A stretch of DNA of 64,000 nt from Warburgia ugandensis (Eukaryota; Streptophyta; Magnoliopsida; Canellales; Canellaceae). The notes below the pieces were generated by a model. The model worked only from the letters and a program-made list of their open reading frames with translations, was not told the DNA's origin and searched no databases. Of the stretch, positions 25,446 to 36,332 are shown piece after piece (the stretch's first letter is position 1; the number at the start of each line of letters is the position of its first letter). The stretch spans positions 33,586,684 to 33,650,683 of the forward strand of contig CP141128.1 in assembly GCA_035236585.1 (NCBI GenBank), in the 5' to 3' direction. Made by a program: the position numbers and the translations under genes.

Positions 25446-25845
25446 TGTTACAAAAACATTGTCTAATAGGACAAGAATCCCAGAAGGAAACTTGCTTCTT
25501 TCTATATCTTATGGTTTAAACTTTCTTGGGTATTATGTGTGTGTGTGTGTGTGTATGAAATGGTGGAGAGAGAAATAAGGGTTCTCCATTTTGGGTTTTG
25601 TTCACAAGTTGAGAGATCATGATAGTGAAGGATAGAGAAGTTTGTGTTCATGGAGCTAGTTATAGGTTGTTTGGATTTTGTTTCTCTTGTAATCATGACA
25701 CTTTTTGATATTATTAAAGACTATTTAATCATTGCACCGTGGAGTAGGCATATTGATGAACCACATAAATCTTGTCTTTCTATTTGTGCATTTTTTTTGC
25801 TATATAATCATTATTTTCTCTTTGATTTTAGATCCTAATTTCGTG
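25446..25845 (+). repeat. 3' LTR of the copia relic
   Basis: Starts TGTTACAAAAAC just after a weak polypurine tract (GAAGTGGAGAAT). The stretch CACCGTGGAGTAGGCA followed by GAACCACATAAATCTTG is the R/U5 phrase common to plant Tork/SIRE-type copia LTRs. The 3' end is unclear: no final CA is seen before the opposite-strand integrase piece begins, so the end is approximate. Includes (TG)n at 25536-25554. Confidence 0.65.
25536..25554 (+). repeat. (TG)n microsatellite
   Basis: About nine TG units inside the copia LTR. Confidence 0.9.
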
Positions 25846-26165
25846 TTTATCATCGTATAACCCAATCATAACTCTCACAGCTAAAATTGCATCAATACAT
25901 CTAGCTCTTCAAATCTCTTTTGGAGTCTTATAATTAAGAGATACATTGGGCATTAAATTAATAGCTTTAACTCAAAAGTATTTACCTAGATTAGTAGTAT
26001 ACAAGATACACTTGGCATGATTCATATGGGAATAGTTCATTCTTTCAACCACACCAATTTCTTGTAGTGTTCTATGAACCATTAAATACCTACTTATGCT
26101 ATGTCCATTGTAGAACTCCTTAAACTCATTTGAACAAATTCCCCTCTATTAATTACTACCAAAAT
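25846..26165 (-). pseudogene. Second Ty1/copia integrase fragment, opposite strand
   Basis: On the minus strand, from about 26155 leftwards: EFKEFYNGHSISRYLMV, then a GVVERMN motif (keeping the catalytic Glu of the D-D-E triad), AKCILYTTNLGKYF, a stop, NYKTPKEI, a second stop, and a decayed end at 25846. It is homologous to the plus-strand piece at 23310-23620 but clearly diverged from it, so it is a separate element. Right of it lies the CACTA left end at 26207. Confidence 0.8.
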
Positions 26166-26206
26166 TGGTGTTTCCTAAGATGAGAAAAAGAAGATACTTT
26201 CTATGA

Positions 26207-26885
26207 CACTATCTTAAAAATTTTAATCTAATACAATTTTATGAAACCTTTTTCTTAATCCTATTTTAAGGCCATTTTGCAAAAAATTATCTTAAAAAGT
26301 CATTGAAGGAAAATCAAAATTTTACAGAAAGTACTTAGGAAGATAGTTATGAATACCCATCTTAAAAAATCATGTTTAATAAGAAAAATGTAGAGTTAAG
26401 AAGATGGTTTTTGGAAACCATCATATTAACCATAATGTTTTAATACTGTTATTTATAATTGTCTTCTTAAGTACATCCCATGAAAACCCTCAACCTTCTT
26501 AGTTCTCACAAATTACTTTTCAAGATAATTTTCAAAAAAATCATAAAAACATATAAATATGAAAGTTTTCATAAATTGTCTTCTTAACTCTACATTTTTT
26601 AAAGATGGTATCTTCTTAAGAAATTTGATTTTTTAAAAACTAGTTTATAAAACCATCTTTGATAATTACTTAAGAAAATGGATTCTGAAAACCATCTTAA
26701 AAAATGATATTTAAGAAGGCGGCTATTGAAAATTGTCTTAAGAAACCTATTTAAGAAGATGGTTTGTCAAAACCATCTTTTAAAACTAACTTCTAAAACA
26801 TAACATGATCCTACACGTCTTTCTTTCATGTCTTCTATTCATTGACTATATTCATCTAGTCTAAAGCCCATTGGGGTTCATTTTT
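26207..26885 (+). repeat. CACTA left terminus and subterminal repeats
   Basis: Dense array of short inverted motifs, best seen at 26401-26424 and 26756-26779 (AAGATGGTTT then AAAACCATCTT). Spacing is irregular and both orientations occur, as in CACTA subterminal regions. No reading frame. Confidence 0.75.
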
Positions 26886-26887
26886 TT

Positions 26888-28110
26888 TGCAATGACTCCA
26901 ATTTTGTAACATTAAAATCCCAAGTTAGCAATGAAAAGTTCAGTTTTTGAAGATAAGGGTATTTTGGTCATTTCACTATTTACCTTTACTGAACCCAGAA
27001 ATTTGGTCTTCAAAATGGAACCATTAGGTGCGTCTCGGAAAAAGGAATCCAACAAGACCAAAATCACCCAAAACGGAGTTAAAATGAGCAAGTTATGGCC
27101 CTTTGAAGTTTAGGGGCAAAAATGTAATTTTTACAAAAACGGATTTAGCCTGCAAATCACAGGGGCCCGTTTTGATACGGGCACCCCTCATCTTCAACCT
27201 CCTAGAGGGTTCTAGAATGGCTGTGATTGGAGGAGAAATCACCACCATTCTAGAGGTTTCTCCACCGCCATTCAAGGGCGGTGAGAGCCCCCTTCAGAAC
27301 CATCTTATAGCTTTATAAATAGAGCTCTTGGGTGTCTCTAATGGCAGCCCAATAGCTTGGGAAAAACTTGTTTTGGAGAAGCAACCAAGAGGAGAAACAT
27401 GGAGAAAAACCCAGCAACGAGCTAGGTACGCCCAAGATCCCTCCAAACCTGTCTTCCCATTAGTCCTACGCTAAGTTTCCCTAAGTTTCTAAACGTAAAA
27501 TCATGCAAAACATAGCCCTAGAGCATCACAAAGGACCCAGGGACGATTCTTGGGCTCCCCAACGAACGAAATGCTCCCCACCCAATGAAACACATCGTTC
27601 GTGTTTGAGAGAAGCCAGGGACGCACCCGCAAATGAAAAAGTCGGGAGGGAAATCCAGCGCATCTGCAGACGCGCCCGCTGGGGCGCATGCCGCTGACGC
27701 GCAACGCGCTAGTGTTCTGGGATTCCACCTCTTAAAGGCCTTTATGTACATGTGATACTAAAAAGCTTATAACATGAGATCTAGAGCTCCGATTGAGGTA
27801 CCGTGAAAGGCGTTGTGTCCGTGTTGACAACGCAGACACACCCAAACTATAAAATCCCTAATCAAGGCACAATCTAAGGTAGGCATGACCCTTAGAATAG
27901 GATGGTGGCGCGTGGCCACTTGACCTTTGGAAAACTGATGATACCAAGGCCCAATTAGGACCTTAGGACACCCATAGGCATGGGGATGAACTCTTAATGC
28001 CTAAGTAATAAGACCAACCACTCTAAAACCTATAAAACATAGGCCAAACTAACCTTGATTCCCCAAACCATGTATAGGAACTACTTGATAAAGGGTTCAT
28101 ATGACCTAGC
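26888..28110 (+). repeat. 5' LTR of Gypsy-F, 3' part deleted
   Basis: Starts TGCAATGACTCC (TGTAATGACTCC in the 3' copy). It follows 33743-35020 closely, lacks about 50 bp around 27553 that the 3' copy has (about 34410-34462), and stops at about 28110 where RT sequence begins. Has U3 box (27044-27097), TATA box (27314-27322) and GC-rich inverted repeat (27657-27679). Confidence 0.88.
27314..27322 (+). promoter_or_regulatory. TATA box of Gypsy-F 5' LTR
   Basis: TATAAATAG, an excellent plant TATA box, about 430 bp into the LTR; identical at 34170-34178 in the 3' LTR. It is followed after about 30 bp by a purine/pyrimidine-mixed leader, suiting a transcription start there. Confidence 0.7.
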
Positions 28111-29846
28111 GTATCTCCGTGGGGAGCTCCAGTCCTTTTTGTTAAGAAAAAGGATGGCTCCATGAGATTGTGCATAGACTATCGGATGCTAAATAGGGTC
28201 ACCATTAAGAATAAGTACCCCCTTCCTTGAATTGATGACCTTTTTGATCAACTTCAGTCAGCCAGAGTCTTCTCTAAGATTGATCTACGATCGGGGTACC
28301 ATCAACTTTGAGTTTGGGAAGAAGATATCCCCAAGATAGCCTTCAGGACTCGATACGGCCATTATGAATTTAGAGTGATGTCCTTTGGTTTAACTAATGC
28401 TCCAACTGCGTTTATGGACCTCATGAATAGGGTGTTCAAGGAGTACTTAGATAAATTCATCATAGTGTTTGTGGATGATATCTTAATATATTTTGAAACT
28501 CCTGAAGACCATAAGGAACATCTAAGGATAACATTAAGCACCCTACGAGCACACAAGTTATATGCAAAATTTAGTAAGTGTGAGTTTTGGCTGGAAAAGG
28601 TGAATTTCTTAGGGCACATTATTTCTCAGGATGGCATAGCAGTTGACCCAGCTAAGGTTGAATCAGTACAGAACTGGGAAAGACCTAAGACAGTCACAGA
28701 AATAAGAAGCTTCTTAGGACTTGTTGGATATTACAGGAGATTCATCGAGGGTTTTTCACAAATTGCTTTACCTCTAACTAAGCTGACCAGGAAAGACACA
28801 AGATTTGAATGGACTGATAAATGTGAGGAAAGCTTCCAGGAACTAAAAGGAAGGTTAACTACAGCACCTGTCCTTACCTTACCTTCAGGAAGTGGCAGAT
28901 TTGAGATATACAGTGATGCCTGGCAACAAGGACTAGGCTGTGTACTTATGCAACATGGGAAGGTAATTGCTTATGCTTCTTGGCAACTCAAGAAGCATGA
29001 AGTCAATTACGTGACCCATGACTTGGAATTAGCTGCCATAGTCCTTGCCTTGCTAATTTGGAGACATTATTTATATGGGGAAAAGTTTGAAGTTTTTACA
29101 GATCATAAGAGTCTTAAATATATCTTTTCCCAACAAGACTTAAACATGCGACAAAGAAGATGGATGGAATACTTAAAAGACTATGACTTCTCCATTCATT
29201 ATCACCCTGGAAAAGCTAATGTGGTAGCTGATGCATTAAGTAGAAAAACCCAAGGGATGTGTGCAAGTTTATTAACTAAGAGATGGAAGCTATTACAAGA
29301 AGTAATCACATGGAAACCAGATATAAGTAAGCACAAGATCGTTATGGCAGGTCTAACAATAAAGTCAGCTGTTAATGAAAAGGTTAAGCAAGAACAGAAA
29401 GGAGATTCGGATATACAAGCTTTCATAGGAAAACCAAGGTTTACAAAAAGGGAACATGGTAGTGTTTACATGCAAGAAAGATTAGTGGTACCGGCTAATG
29501 AAGAGTTAAGACAAGAAATCTTAAAAGAGGCTCATCGGTCTAAGTATACTATACACCCGGGAGGAACTAAGATGTATCAAGACTTAAAGAGACAATATTG
29601 GTGGGATGGTATGAAAAGAGACATAGGGGAATTTGTGGCAAAGTATCTAACATGTCAACAAGTAAAGGCTGCACATCAAAGACCTGCGGGATTGTTACAA
29701 CCCCTTGAGTTACCCGAATGGAAATGGGACCATATTACTATGGACTTCATCGTAGGGCTACCCAGGACCTCTAAGGGTCATGACATGATCTGTGTAATTG
29801 TTGATAGGTTAACTAAGACAGACCATTTCCTTCCTATATGCCATAC
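28111..29846 (+). pseudogene. Gypsy-F pol: RT (partial), RNase H, integrase first half
   Basis: Begins inside RT ([20 protein letters not shown]). Two stops (TGA at 28228-28230 and 28319-28321, both from CGA Arg codons by CpG transition) precede a long open stretch from 28375. There: [13 protein letters not shown], catalytic FVDDILIYF, the [13 protein letters not shown] connection, RNase H starting FEIYSDAW (catalytic Asp present), [31 protein letters not shown]; then integrase zinc finger ([25 protein letters not shown]; one finger Cys appears changed at KYLTCQQ) and core first Asp ([13 protein letters not shown]), with [13 protein letters not shown] before the break at 29846. The last residues of the open frame after 29846 are read from the inserted LTR. 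Best preserved coding segment in the window. Confidence 0.93.
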
Positions 29847-29940
29847 TGTAATAACCCTAAAATTAATAATTTAATAATAATAAGAGGGGTAAATTGGTAA
29901 ATACACGTTGGCCTACAGGGCGTGGGACCCACGATGAGGT

Positions 29941-29948
29941 TATAAAAG
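29941..29948 (+). promoter_or_regulatory. TATA box of family A' LTR
   Basis: GGTTATAAAAGCC only about 95 bp into the LTR, so U3 is very short here and R plus U5 would make up most of the 2.9 kb. Confidence 0.6.
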
Positions 29949-30428
29949 CCTGCCCTGTCTCTTGTATGGCCAAACTATTCACCTTGGTTTCTGTGTTGAC
30001 GACGCAAGGCAACGACGTGGAACTCCCCGAGCAGATGCACGTAGTAGCGATCTAACCACGGTAGGCCACCCTTCACCATTCCTTGTGTTTACCTATAGTT
30101 TATGCTATTTTTAATGCCGGAAAACGGTGTGGATTGCCGTTTTCCAATGAACAAGTAGGCAGTACTGTTTTTGTTAAAGTAAATTGATGAAACAGCATCA
30201 GATTGTGATCTGAACCGTCCATCATAGGCATTGTAACATGAAGAACAATCCCATGAATTTTCATGGTGATCGGACGGCTAGATATGCCGAAAAACTCATA
30301 AAACAGTAGATGGAAAAATTTTAGGGACGTGACAAAAATCGTGTAAAAGCACTAGATAATGGCATAGTTGGTTGAAAAGGGGCTTATAAATGAGATCTAC
30401 GTGAAAAACTGAGCAAAACTCGCACCAT

Positions 30429-30900
30429 TTGGACACCTGTTCGTCGCCGGCGGCGACTGGAGTCCGGCCGTCTTCTTCGGCGACGGCAGCCATTAGTGAC
30501 ACGTGTCACCCCTGTCGCACGCCACATAGGCGCCACGTCGGTGCCATGCAGGCGACACGCATGCAGGTAGCACGGGCCAAACACACGACGCCATGCGCGC
30601 GACACACGACGCCACGCGCGTAGCATTTGCGCACCACGCAAGAGACACGTGGCACCTCGCACCACGCGCCACGTGTGCGCAGCACACTAACGCACGTCAA
30701 GTACATGCGCACAGCCCCCATGAACGCATGCGCCGCATGAAACCGACAAACGCACAGCGCGTCTGTGCACGCGCCCGCCTGAAAAAAAATGACGCCTAGC
30801 GCGTCTGTGCAAGCGCCCGCACGAAGACAGGCGTCCGCTTGTCCAGCGCGTCTGTGGACGCGCCCGCACGCACGAGCACGTGCGACGCACGGGTTTTTTT
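30429..30900 (+). repeat. CpG-dense block with three 23-bp repeats
   Basis: A GC-rich island in an AT-rich LTR. Near-identical 23-bp copies at 30756-30778, 30798-30820 and 30845-30867 are built on GCGTCTGTGNANGCGCCCGC; the third reads GCGTC TGTG GACGC, an inverted repeat. Before them, CACACGACGCCA is repeated at about 30584 and 30602. ORFs on both strands here are products of GC-rich composition, not genes. Confidence 0.75.
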
Positions 30901-32204
30901 GTGATTTTTCGGGTCCTTTGACCCGTTCATTCATAAAAACTTGATTTTTAGGAGCTACAGAGGTCCAAAGCGCGATCTAGAAGAGGCGTTGCTACCGTAT
31001 CGACGGCGCGGACCTAGATGTGACTTGAAAAGTTAGATATAAATTCTGTTTTTAGAGTTAAACCACAGAATGTTGTTAGATAGTCTCAATCAGGCTGATC
31101 AATGGATGATCAGGCCTTAGAGCTTGATAGTATACATCAAATGTGAGATAATCTAGGAGATTAGAGGGTTAAACAGTATTAAATTACTAAATGATGGAAG
31201 ATTTATGATGTAACAGGTACGTAAGAGCGCGCCACGTGATATTTCCACGCGCTTGATTTGAGCATTTCATTTTCTGAGGTAGGTGATTCTATTCAATTAT
31301 TTCATGATTTCAATAACCATGAATGGATTTTAAAGCTTTGAGACATGTGTTTTACATCTTCTCGTATACATAATTAGATCCCTATTTTCGTGTTATAGCA
31401 TGACTTTTCTATTTGAAAATGACAATGTTAGTCGGGCTTTAATTGTGTTATTGAGATTATTTATAACGTATTTACAAGGTTTGTAAGATTTATACCTTGC
31501 CGATGATTTATGACGGGTGCTTTCACCTGGTGGGCACTATGCTAGGAGGGTTGTAGGGTTGGCCACCCGCCCTCTGATTTTGTGATGAGGATGATGATAG
31601 ACACCGCCCTAGAGTGATACAGGGCCAGGTACGTAGGGGTGGTATCATGGGTAGTCCCCCCTACGGGTCCGTTCCTTCCCATGGGGACGGAGAAAGTCTC
31701 TCGTTTGGTGTTGACGAGGAGCGGCGGTGGTTTAGACCCTGATGGGGTTGCCACTGCAGCATAGTAACCCATATAGTTGTGCATGTTTATATGACGTTGT
31801 ATGTATGGTGAACCGGGGCATGTCGGGCCTAGGCCGTGAGAGACTCCGGGGGCTGATGTTGACTGCACGGGAGGTACCAAAGTTAGTATGGATACACATC
31901 ACTAGTGATTGAGTATATGTGATTGAGTATATTGGAGAAATTTTGATATAGTGTTTTGGTATCAATGATTGCATGCATATCTTTCCATGGGTATATATAC
32001 TAGTATGGTTTTGATGTACTTGCCTTGTATTTTGATCATGCCTTGCATGCTATACTGATTTACCTCGGCATCTGATTTGTGAAAGTTGTGATTGCAAGCA
32101 TTTCAGTTATTTGACATGTTTTGGGTATGCTTCCCTTATGAGAATTCTATTGTAAACTTTGTTAAACTTTATTTGAGTGTAATCACCTACACAAGCATAG
32201 CTTG

Positions 32205-32236
32205 CTGAGGCATTGCCTTGTTTTGCAATGCCTCAG
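32205..32236 (+). promoter_or_regulatory. Conserved LTR stem-loop (family A')
   Basis: Perfect 12-bp arms CTGAGGCATTGC (32205-32216) and GCAATGCCTCAG (32225-32236) with an 8-nt loop, preceded by CAAGCATAGCTTG. About 520 bp before the LTR end. Confidence 0.8.
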
Positions 32237-32760
32237 ATTTGGAACGCGATAACATCAAGGGAAAGCAAGCAGAGTAGCGGGGATCTGGAAGGAGACTTGA
32301 AGACATTTCATTTTATTTTCTCCTTCGGACATATATTAGAGTATGTCACTTGGATTAGACTTTTGAGACTTTCTTAGATGTGGATACATATTATAGATTG
32401 GACTTGTATTATGTTATGGAGGATTGTTAAAGTTTAGATGGAAATATTGTGGTGATTATGGATGGAACCTGGTGACGTTTGAATTGATTTATTATCATTT
32501 TTAATTAGCCAGTGTATTTATTGTGGTTTTTAATCGAGCATGCTCAGAGTATCAAGGTTTTAATGTTGTTTATGATTACAGTTTTGAATGAAGCTGACCC
32601 CCGAAGTTTACGCTTCCGAGAAATTCTTTTAAAGCTGCGTTAAAAGCTCTATAATATAAAATTTTAATTTTTAGGGATCCCGTCTATTTTCTTAAAACGT
32701 ATTGTTATTTTTATTTTAATGAGGAAAAAGTTTTGTTAAAACCCGGGGTGTCACACATAC

Positions 32761-33691
32761 CCAATCCACTGACAGCCTATCTCAGCTATACATCAAAGAG
32801 ATAGTGAGTCTACATGGCATACCCCTTAGTATCACTTCAGATAAGGATAGCCGCTTCACTTCACAACTCTGGAAGTCTGTCCAAAAATCCTTAGGATCTT
32901 CCTTGAACTATAGCATAGCCTTCCATCCACAGACCGATGGGCAGTCAGAGTGCATGATCCAGATAGTTGAAGATATGTTGCGAACCTGTGCCCTCGATTA
33001 GAAGCAGAGCTGGGATGAAAATCTATCGCTAGTTGAGTTTGCGTACAACAATAGCTTTCAGTTGAGCATTGGCATGGCTCCGTACGAGGCGTTCTAAGGG
33101 AGACCCTGTCGATCACCCACCAGTTGGAGTCAAGTTGGAGAGTCCAGGGTACTCCAGTCCGAGCTGGTGGAGCAATGCGCCGAGAAGGTCAAACTCATAA
33201 GAAGACGCCTCCTCGCAGCTCAAAGCCGCCAAAAGAGCTATGCTGATCAAAGGAGGAGACCATTGGAATTCGACATAGGAGAGCATGTTTTCCTAAAGAT
33301 ATCTCCCACTAAAGGAGTTATGCGGTTTGGTATCAAAGGCAAGCTTAGTCTGCGTTACATAGGACCTTTCGAAATCCTGGAGAAAGTGGGAAAAGTGGCC
33401 TACAGGATTGCACTACCCCCTCAGCTATCTGAAGTGCATAACGTATTGCATATATCTATGCTAAGGAGGTACATGCCTGACCCTGCTCATGTCATCAACC
33501 AGGTACCCATAGAGTTGACGGAGGATCTCAAGCTAGAGACGAGACCAGTTGAGATCCGGGATCGTAAGAGTAAGAATCTACGGAACAAGGACATACACTT
33601 AGTCAAAGTTTTGTGGAGAAATGCGCACATGGAAGAAGAGACTTGGGAACCGGTGTCAGAAATGCGAGAAAAGTACCCCGAGATCTTTTGA
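32761..33691 (+). pseudogene. Gypsy-F integrase second half with chromodomain-like tail
   Basis: Continues the frame interrupted at 29846; if one TSD copy and the LTR are ignored the reading frame is unbroken, so the inserter did not shift it. Seen in order: TSDKDSRFTSQLW (second catalytic Asp), HPQTDGQSE (catalytic Glu), then TAG at 32999-33001 in place of a Trp codon and TAA at 33095-33097, then open from 33167: GEHVFLKISPTKGV, KLSLRYIGPFEIL, VHNVLHISMLRRYMPDP, and the tail HLVKVLWRN with EEETWEP, ending at 33691. The tail is the group II chromodomain-like module. A polypurine tract follows at once. Confidence 0.92.
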
Positions 33692-33728
33692 CTGTATATA
33701 TTGTATAATTTCAGGGGAAAAATTCTCC

Positions 33729-33742
33729 TAAGGGGGTAAGAA
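33729..33742 (+). other. Polypurine tract of Gypsy-F
   Basis: AAGGGGGTAAGAA directly before the 3' LTR start TGTAATGAC. Confidence 0.85.
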
Positions 33743-34169
33743 TGTAATGACTCCAATTTTGTAACATTAAAATCCCAAGTTAGCAACGAAAAGTTCAGTT
33801 TTTGAAGATAAGGGTATTTTGGTCATTTCACTATTTACCTTTACTGAACCCAGAAATTTGGTCTTGAAAAAGGTACCATTAGGTGCGTCTCGGAAAAAGG
33901 AATCCAACAAGACCAAAATCACCCAAAACGGAGTTAAAATGAGCAAGTTATGTCCCTTTGAAGTTCAGGGGCAAAAATGTAATTTTTACAAAAAACGGAT
34001 TTAGCCTACAAAACATAGGGGCCCGTTTTGATACGGGCATCCCTCATCTTCAACCTCCTAGAGGGTTCTAGAATGGCGGTGATTGGAGGAGAAATCACCA
34101 CCATTCTAGAGGTTTCTCCACCGCCATTCAAGGGCGGTGAGAGCCCCCTTCAGAACCATCTTATAGCTC

Positions 34170-34178
34170 TATAAATAG
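34170..34178 (+). promoter_or_regulatory. TATA box of Gypsy-F 3' LTR
   Basis: TATAAATAG, flanked by AGCTC and AGAGCTC. Same as 27314-27322. If active it would drive read-out transcription into the CACTA relic. Confidence 0.65.
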
Positions 34179-35964
34179 AGCTCTTGGGTGCCTCTAATGG
34201 CAGCCCAATAGCTTGGGAAAAACTTGTTTTGGAGAAGCAACCAAGAGGAGAAACATGGAGAAAAACCCAGCAACGAGTCAGGTATGCGCAATATCCCTCC
34301 AAACCTGTCTTCCCATTAGTCCTAAGCTAAGTTTTCCTAAGTTTTTTATTGTAAAATCATACAAAATAGAGCCCTAGAGCATCACAAAGGACCCAGGGAT
34401 GATCCTTGGGCCGCATTGGTTCCACAAGATCGAACCAAGGCATCCCGAGGACACCCTGGTCCCCCAACGAACGAAACGCTCCCCACCGAATGAAACACGT
34501 CGTCCGCGTTCGTGAGAAGCCAGGGGCGCGCCCGTAAATGAAAAAGTTGGGTGGGAAATCCAGCACATCTACAGATGCGCCCGCTGCGGCTCATGCCGCT
34601 GACGCGCAACACGCAACGCCCTAGTGTTATGGGATTCCACCTCTTAAAGGCCTTTATGTACATGTGATACTAAAAAACTTATAACTTGAGATCTAGAGCT
34701 CCGATTGAGGTGCCGTGAAAGGCGTTGTGTCTATGTCAACAACGCTGACACACCCAAACTATAAAATCCCTAATCAAGGCACAATCTAAGGTAGGTACGA
34801 CCCTTAGAATAGGATGGTGGCGCGTGGCCACTAGACCTTTGGAAAATTGATGATATCAAGGCCCAATTAGGACCTTAGGACACCCATAGGCATGGGGATG
34901 AACCCTTAATGCCTAAGTAATAAGACCAACCACTCTAAAACCTATAAAAGACTGGCCAAACTAACCTTGATTCCCCAAACCATATTCAGGAGCGTACGAG
35001 GACAAAGGGGTTAGCGCGACCTAGCCAAGTAGGTGCTCTATTGCTACTAGACTTTTAAATTGAGCCAGGATTGTTTCGAATGCATGTTTTAAGTATAAGT
35101 TATACGATTTGATTATTATAACTTAATCTTATAAATGAGTTCAGTGTACATATGATAAATGCTTTATGCATAGATATGTTTTGCAAATAATTGCATATAC
35201 ATTATGCATAGATATGTTTTGCAAACAATTGCATACATTGTATGATTTGTGAGCATTGAGTTCTTGAAAAATTGCATGTCCTTGAGGGTTACCAAAAGAT
35301 GCTGGAGTGCCCAAAAGATGTTGGGTAGGCAGTTGTGAGGGCCAGGTAGTTGTGAGGGACCCAAAGAGGACAGATTTTGAGAAAGAGATGTTTTTGCTTG
35401 TTTGATCATATATGATTTGGGCTAGTAAGCTTGTGGGCGCTATGCCGAGAGGTTGGGGTGGCCTCGTAGCCTCTACCACTACTAGGTGGATGGGGTACCA
35501 CGCCCAAAAAGGGCATGTCCCTATGTTTACTGCATGTGGTACAGGGGGCTACCACTGGTGTCACGGCACTGGGTCGATGTGTCATATGCCCCGTGGAGGC
35601 TATGACACTATGTCCCTAGGTACCTGGGGACCACACGACAGCGACGTCGTGGGCATAGTTGGGCCCTATAGTTTCGTGGATATACTTGCATTGCATATGG
35701 CATGATATGAGGTTGGTCGACCATACCATACTAGATATCCATGAGTTGGATTCAATGAAGCATCTTATGCATATCATTATGTTATGATACATATGATACT
35801 TTCGACTTGGTTTGTGCAATTCTTTAAGTCGTTAGTATTTCAATTTGACAATGGTTTTTGATATCGATATTGAGCATGAGTGTTCAAACATGCACATGTC
35901 TTGAAAGAGCATATGATTTTAAATATAGCATGCATTGTAAAACTAGTAGGGATGGACTCCTACT

Positions 35965-35981
35965 GAGTATAGTATATACTC
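35965..35981 (+). promoter_or_regulatory. Conserved LTR stem-loop (Gypsy-F)
   Basis: GAGTATA / TATACTC, identical to the family B hairpin at 10100, about 350 bp before the LTR end. Confidence 0.6.
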
Positions 35982-36332
35982 ACCCAATCCTCAACATTTT
36001 TCAGATACAAAATAAACACTTAAGGGCAAGGAACGTTTGTGACAAAAGACACCCAGACTAAGTGCAAGTAAGTAAACCCCTACCTTATCTTTCAATGTTA
36101 CTTGATTGTAGTTACTCTCTATAGCTGAGGCTGTGACTAACACTTTCTTGGGAATAATGTTGATTTAAAACTTTGCCATGGCTAGATAATTGGAAAATGT
36201 GTTTTGACACTCAGGGTTTTATACAAAAGATTGTTTTCCAAAACAAAAAGATTTTCATGCATTTCATATTTATAAAACAAGAGATCTCGCCTTTTTATCA
36301 AATTTGCATCATATAAAACCCGGGTCGTCACA

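Larger units (their letters stand above)
29847..32755 (+). mobile_element. Solo LTR, family A', nested in Gypsy-F integrase
   Basis: 2909 bp from TGTAATAACCC to CGGGGTGTCACA with a perfect 5-bp target duplication CATAC (29842-29846 and 32756-32760). Homologous to the Gypsy-A LTR over its second half but with a different start. It holds TATA box (29941), CpG-rich block (30429-30900), GC-rich core (about 31500-31870) and a perfect 12-bp-arm stem-loop (32205-32236). No internal region, so a solo LTR. CpG density is high and little decayed, suggesting it is one of the younger insertions. Confidence 0.93.
26888..36332 (+). mobile_element. Gypsy-F: internally deleted Ty3/gypsy chromovirus-like element
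   Basis: Plus strand: 5' LTR fragment 26888-28110, pol from mid RT 28111-29846, nested solo LTR 29847-32755, integrase remainder to 33691, polypurine tract 33729-33742, complete 3' LTR 33743-36332. A deletion removed the 3' half of the 5' LTR, primer site, gag, protease and the start of RT. The two LTR starts differ at roughly a dozen positions in the first 350 bp, so the insertion is moderately old. Flanks TTTTT and TTTTC are a plausible but low-complexity target duplication. It sits in the CACTA left subterminal region. Confidence 0.88.
33743..36332 (+). repeat. 3' LTR of Gypsy-F
   Basis: 2590 bp, TGTAATGACTCC to CGGGTCGTCACA. Complete copy. U3 box 33899-33952, TATA box 34170-34178, decayed GC-rich repeat 34562-34584, GC-rich core about 35400-35680 shared with family B (GTACCACGCCCAAAAAGGGC), and stem-loop 35965-35981. 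From about 35030 to the end it is closely related to the family B LTR, so F and B are sister families. Confidence 0.92.

Noticed and set aside
29847..29874. C-terminal residues of the 499-codon open frame starting at 28375
   Set aside because: They are read from the inserted solo LTR and do not belong to integrase.
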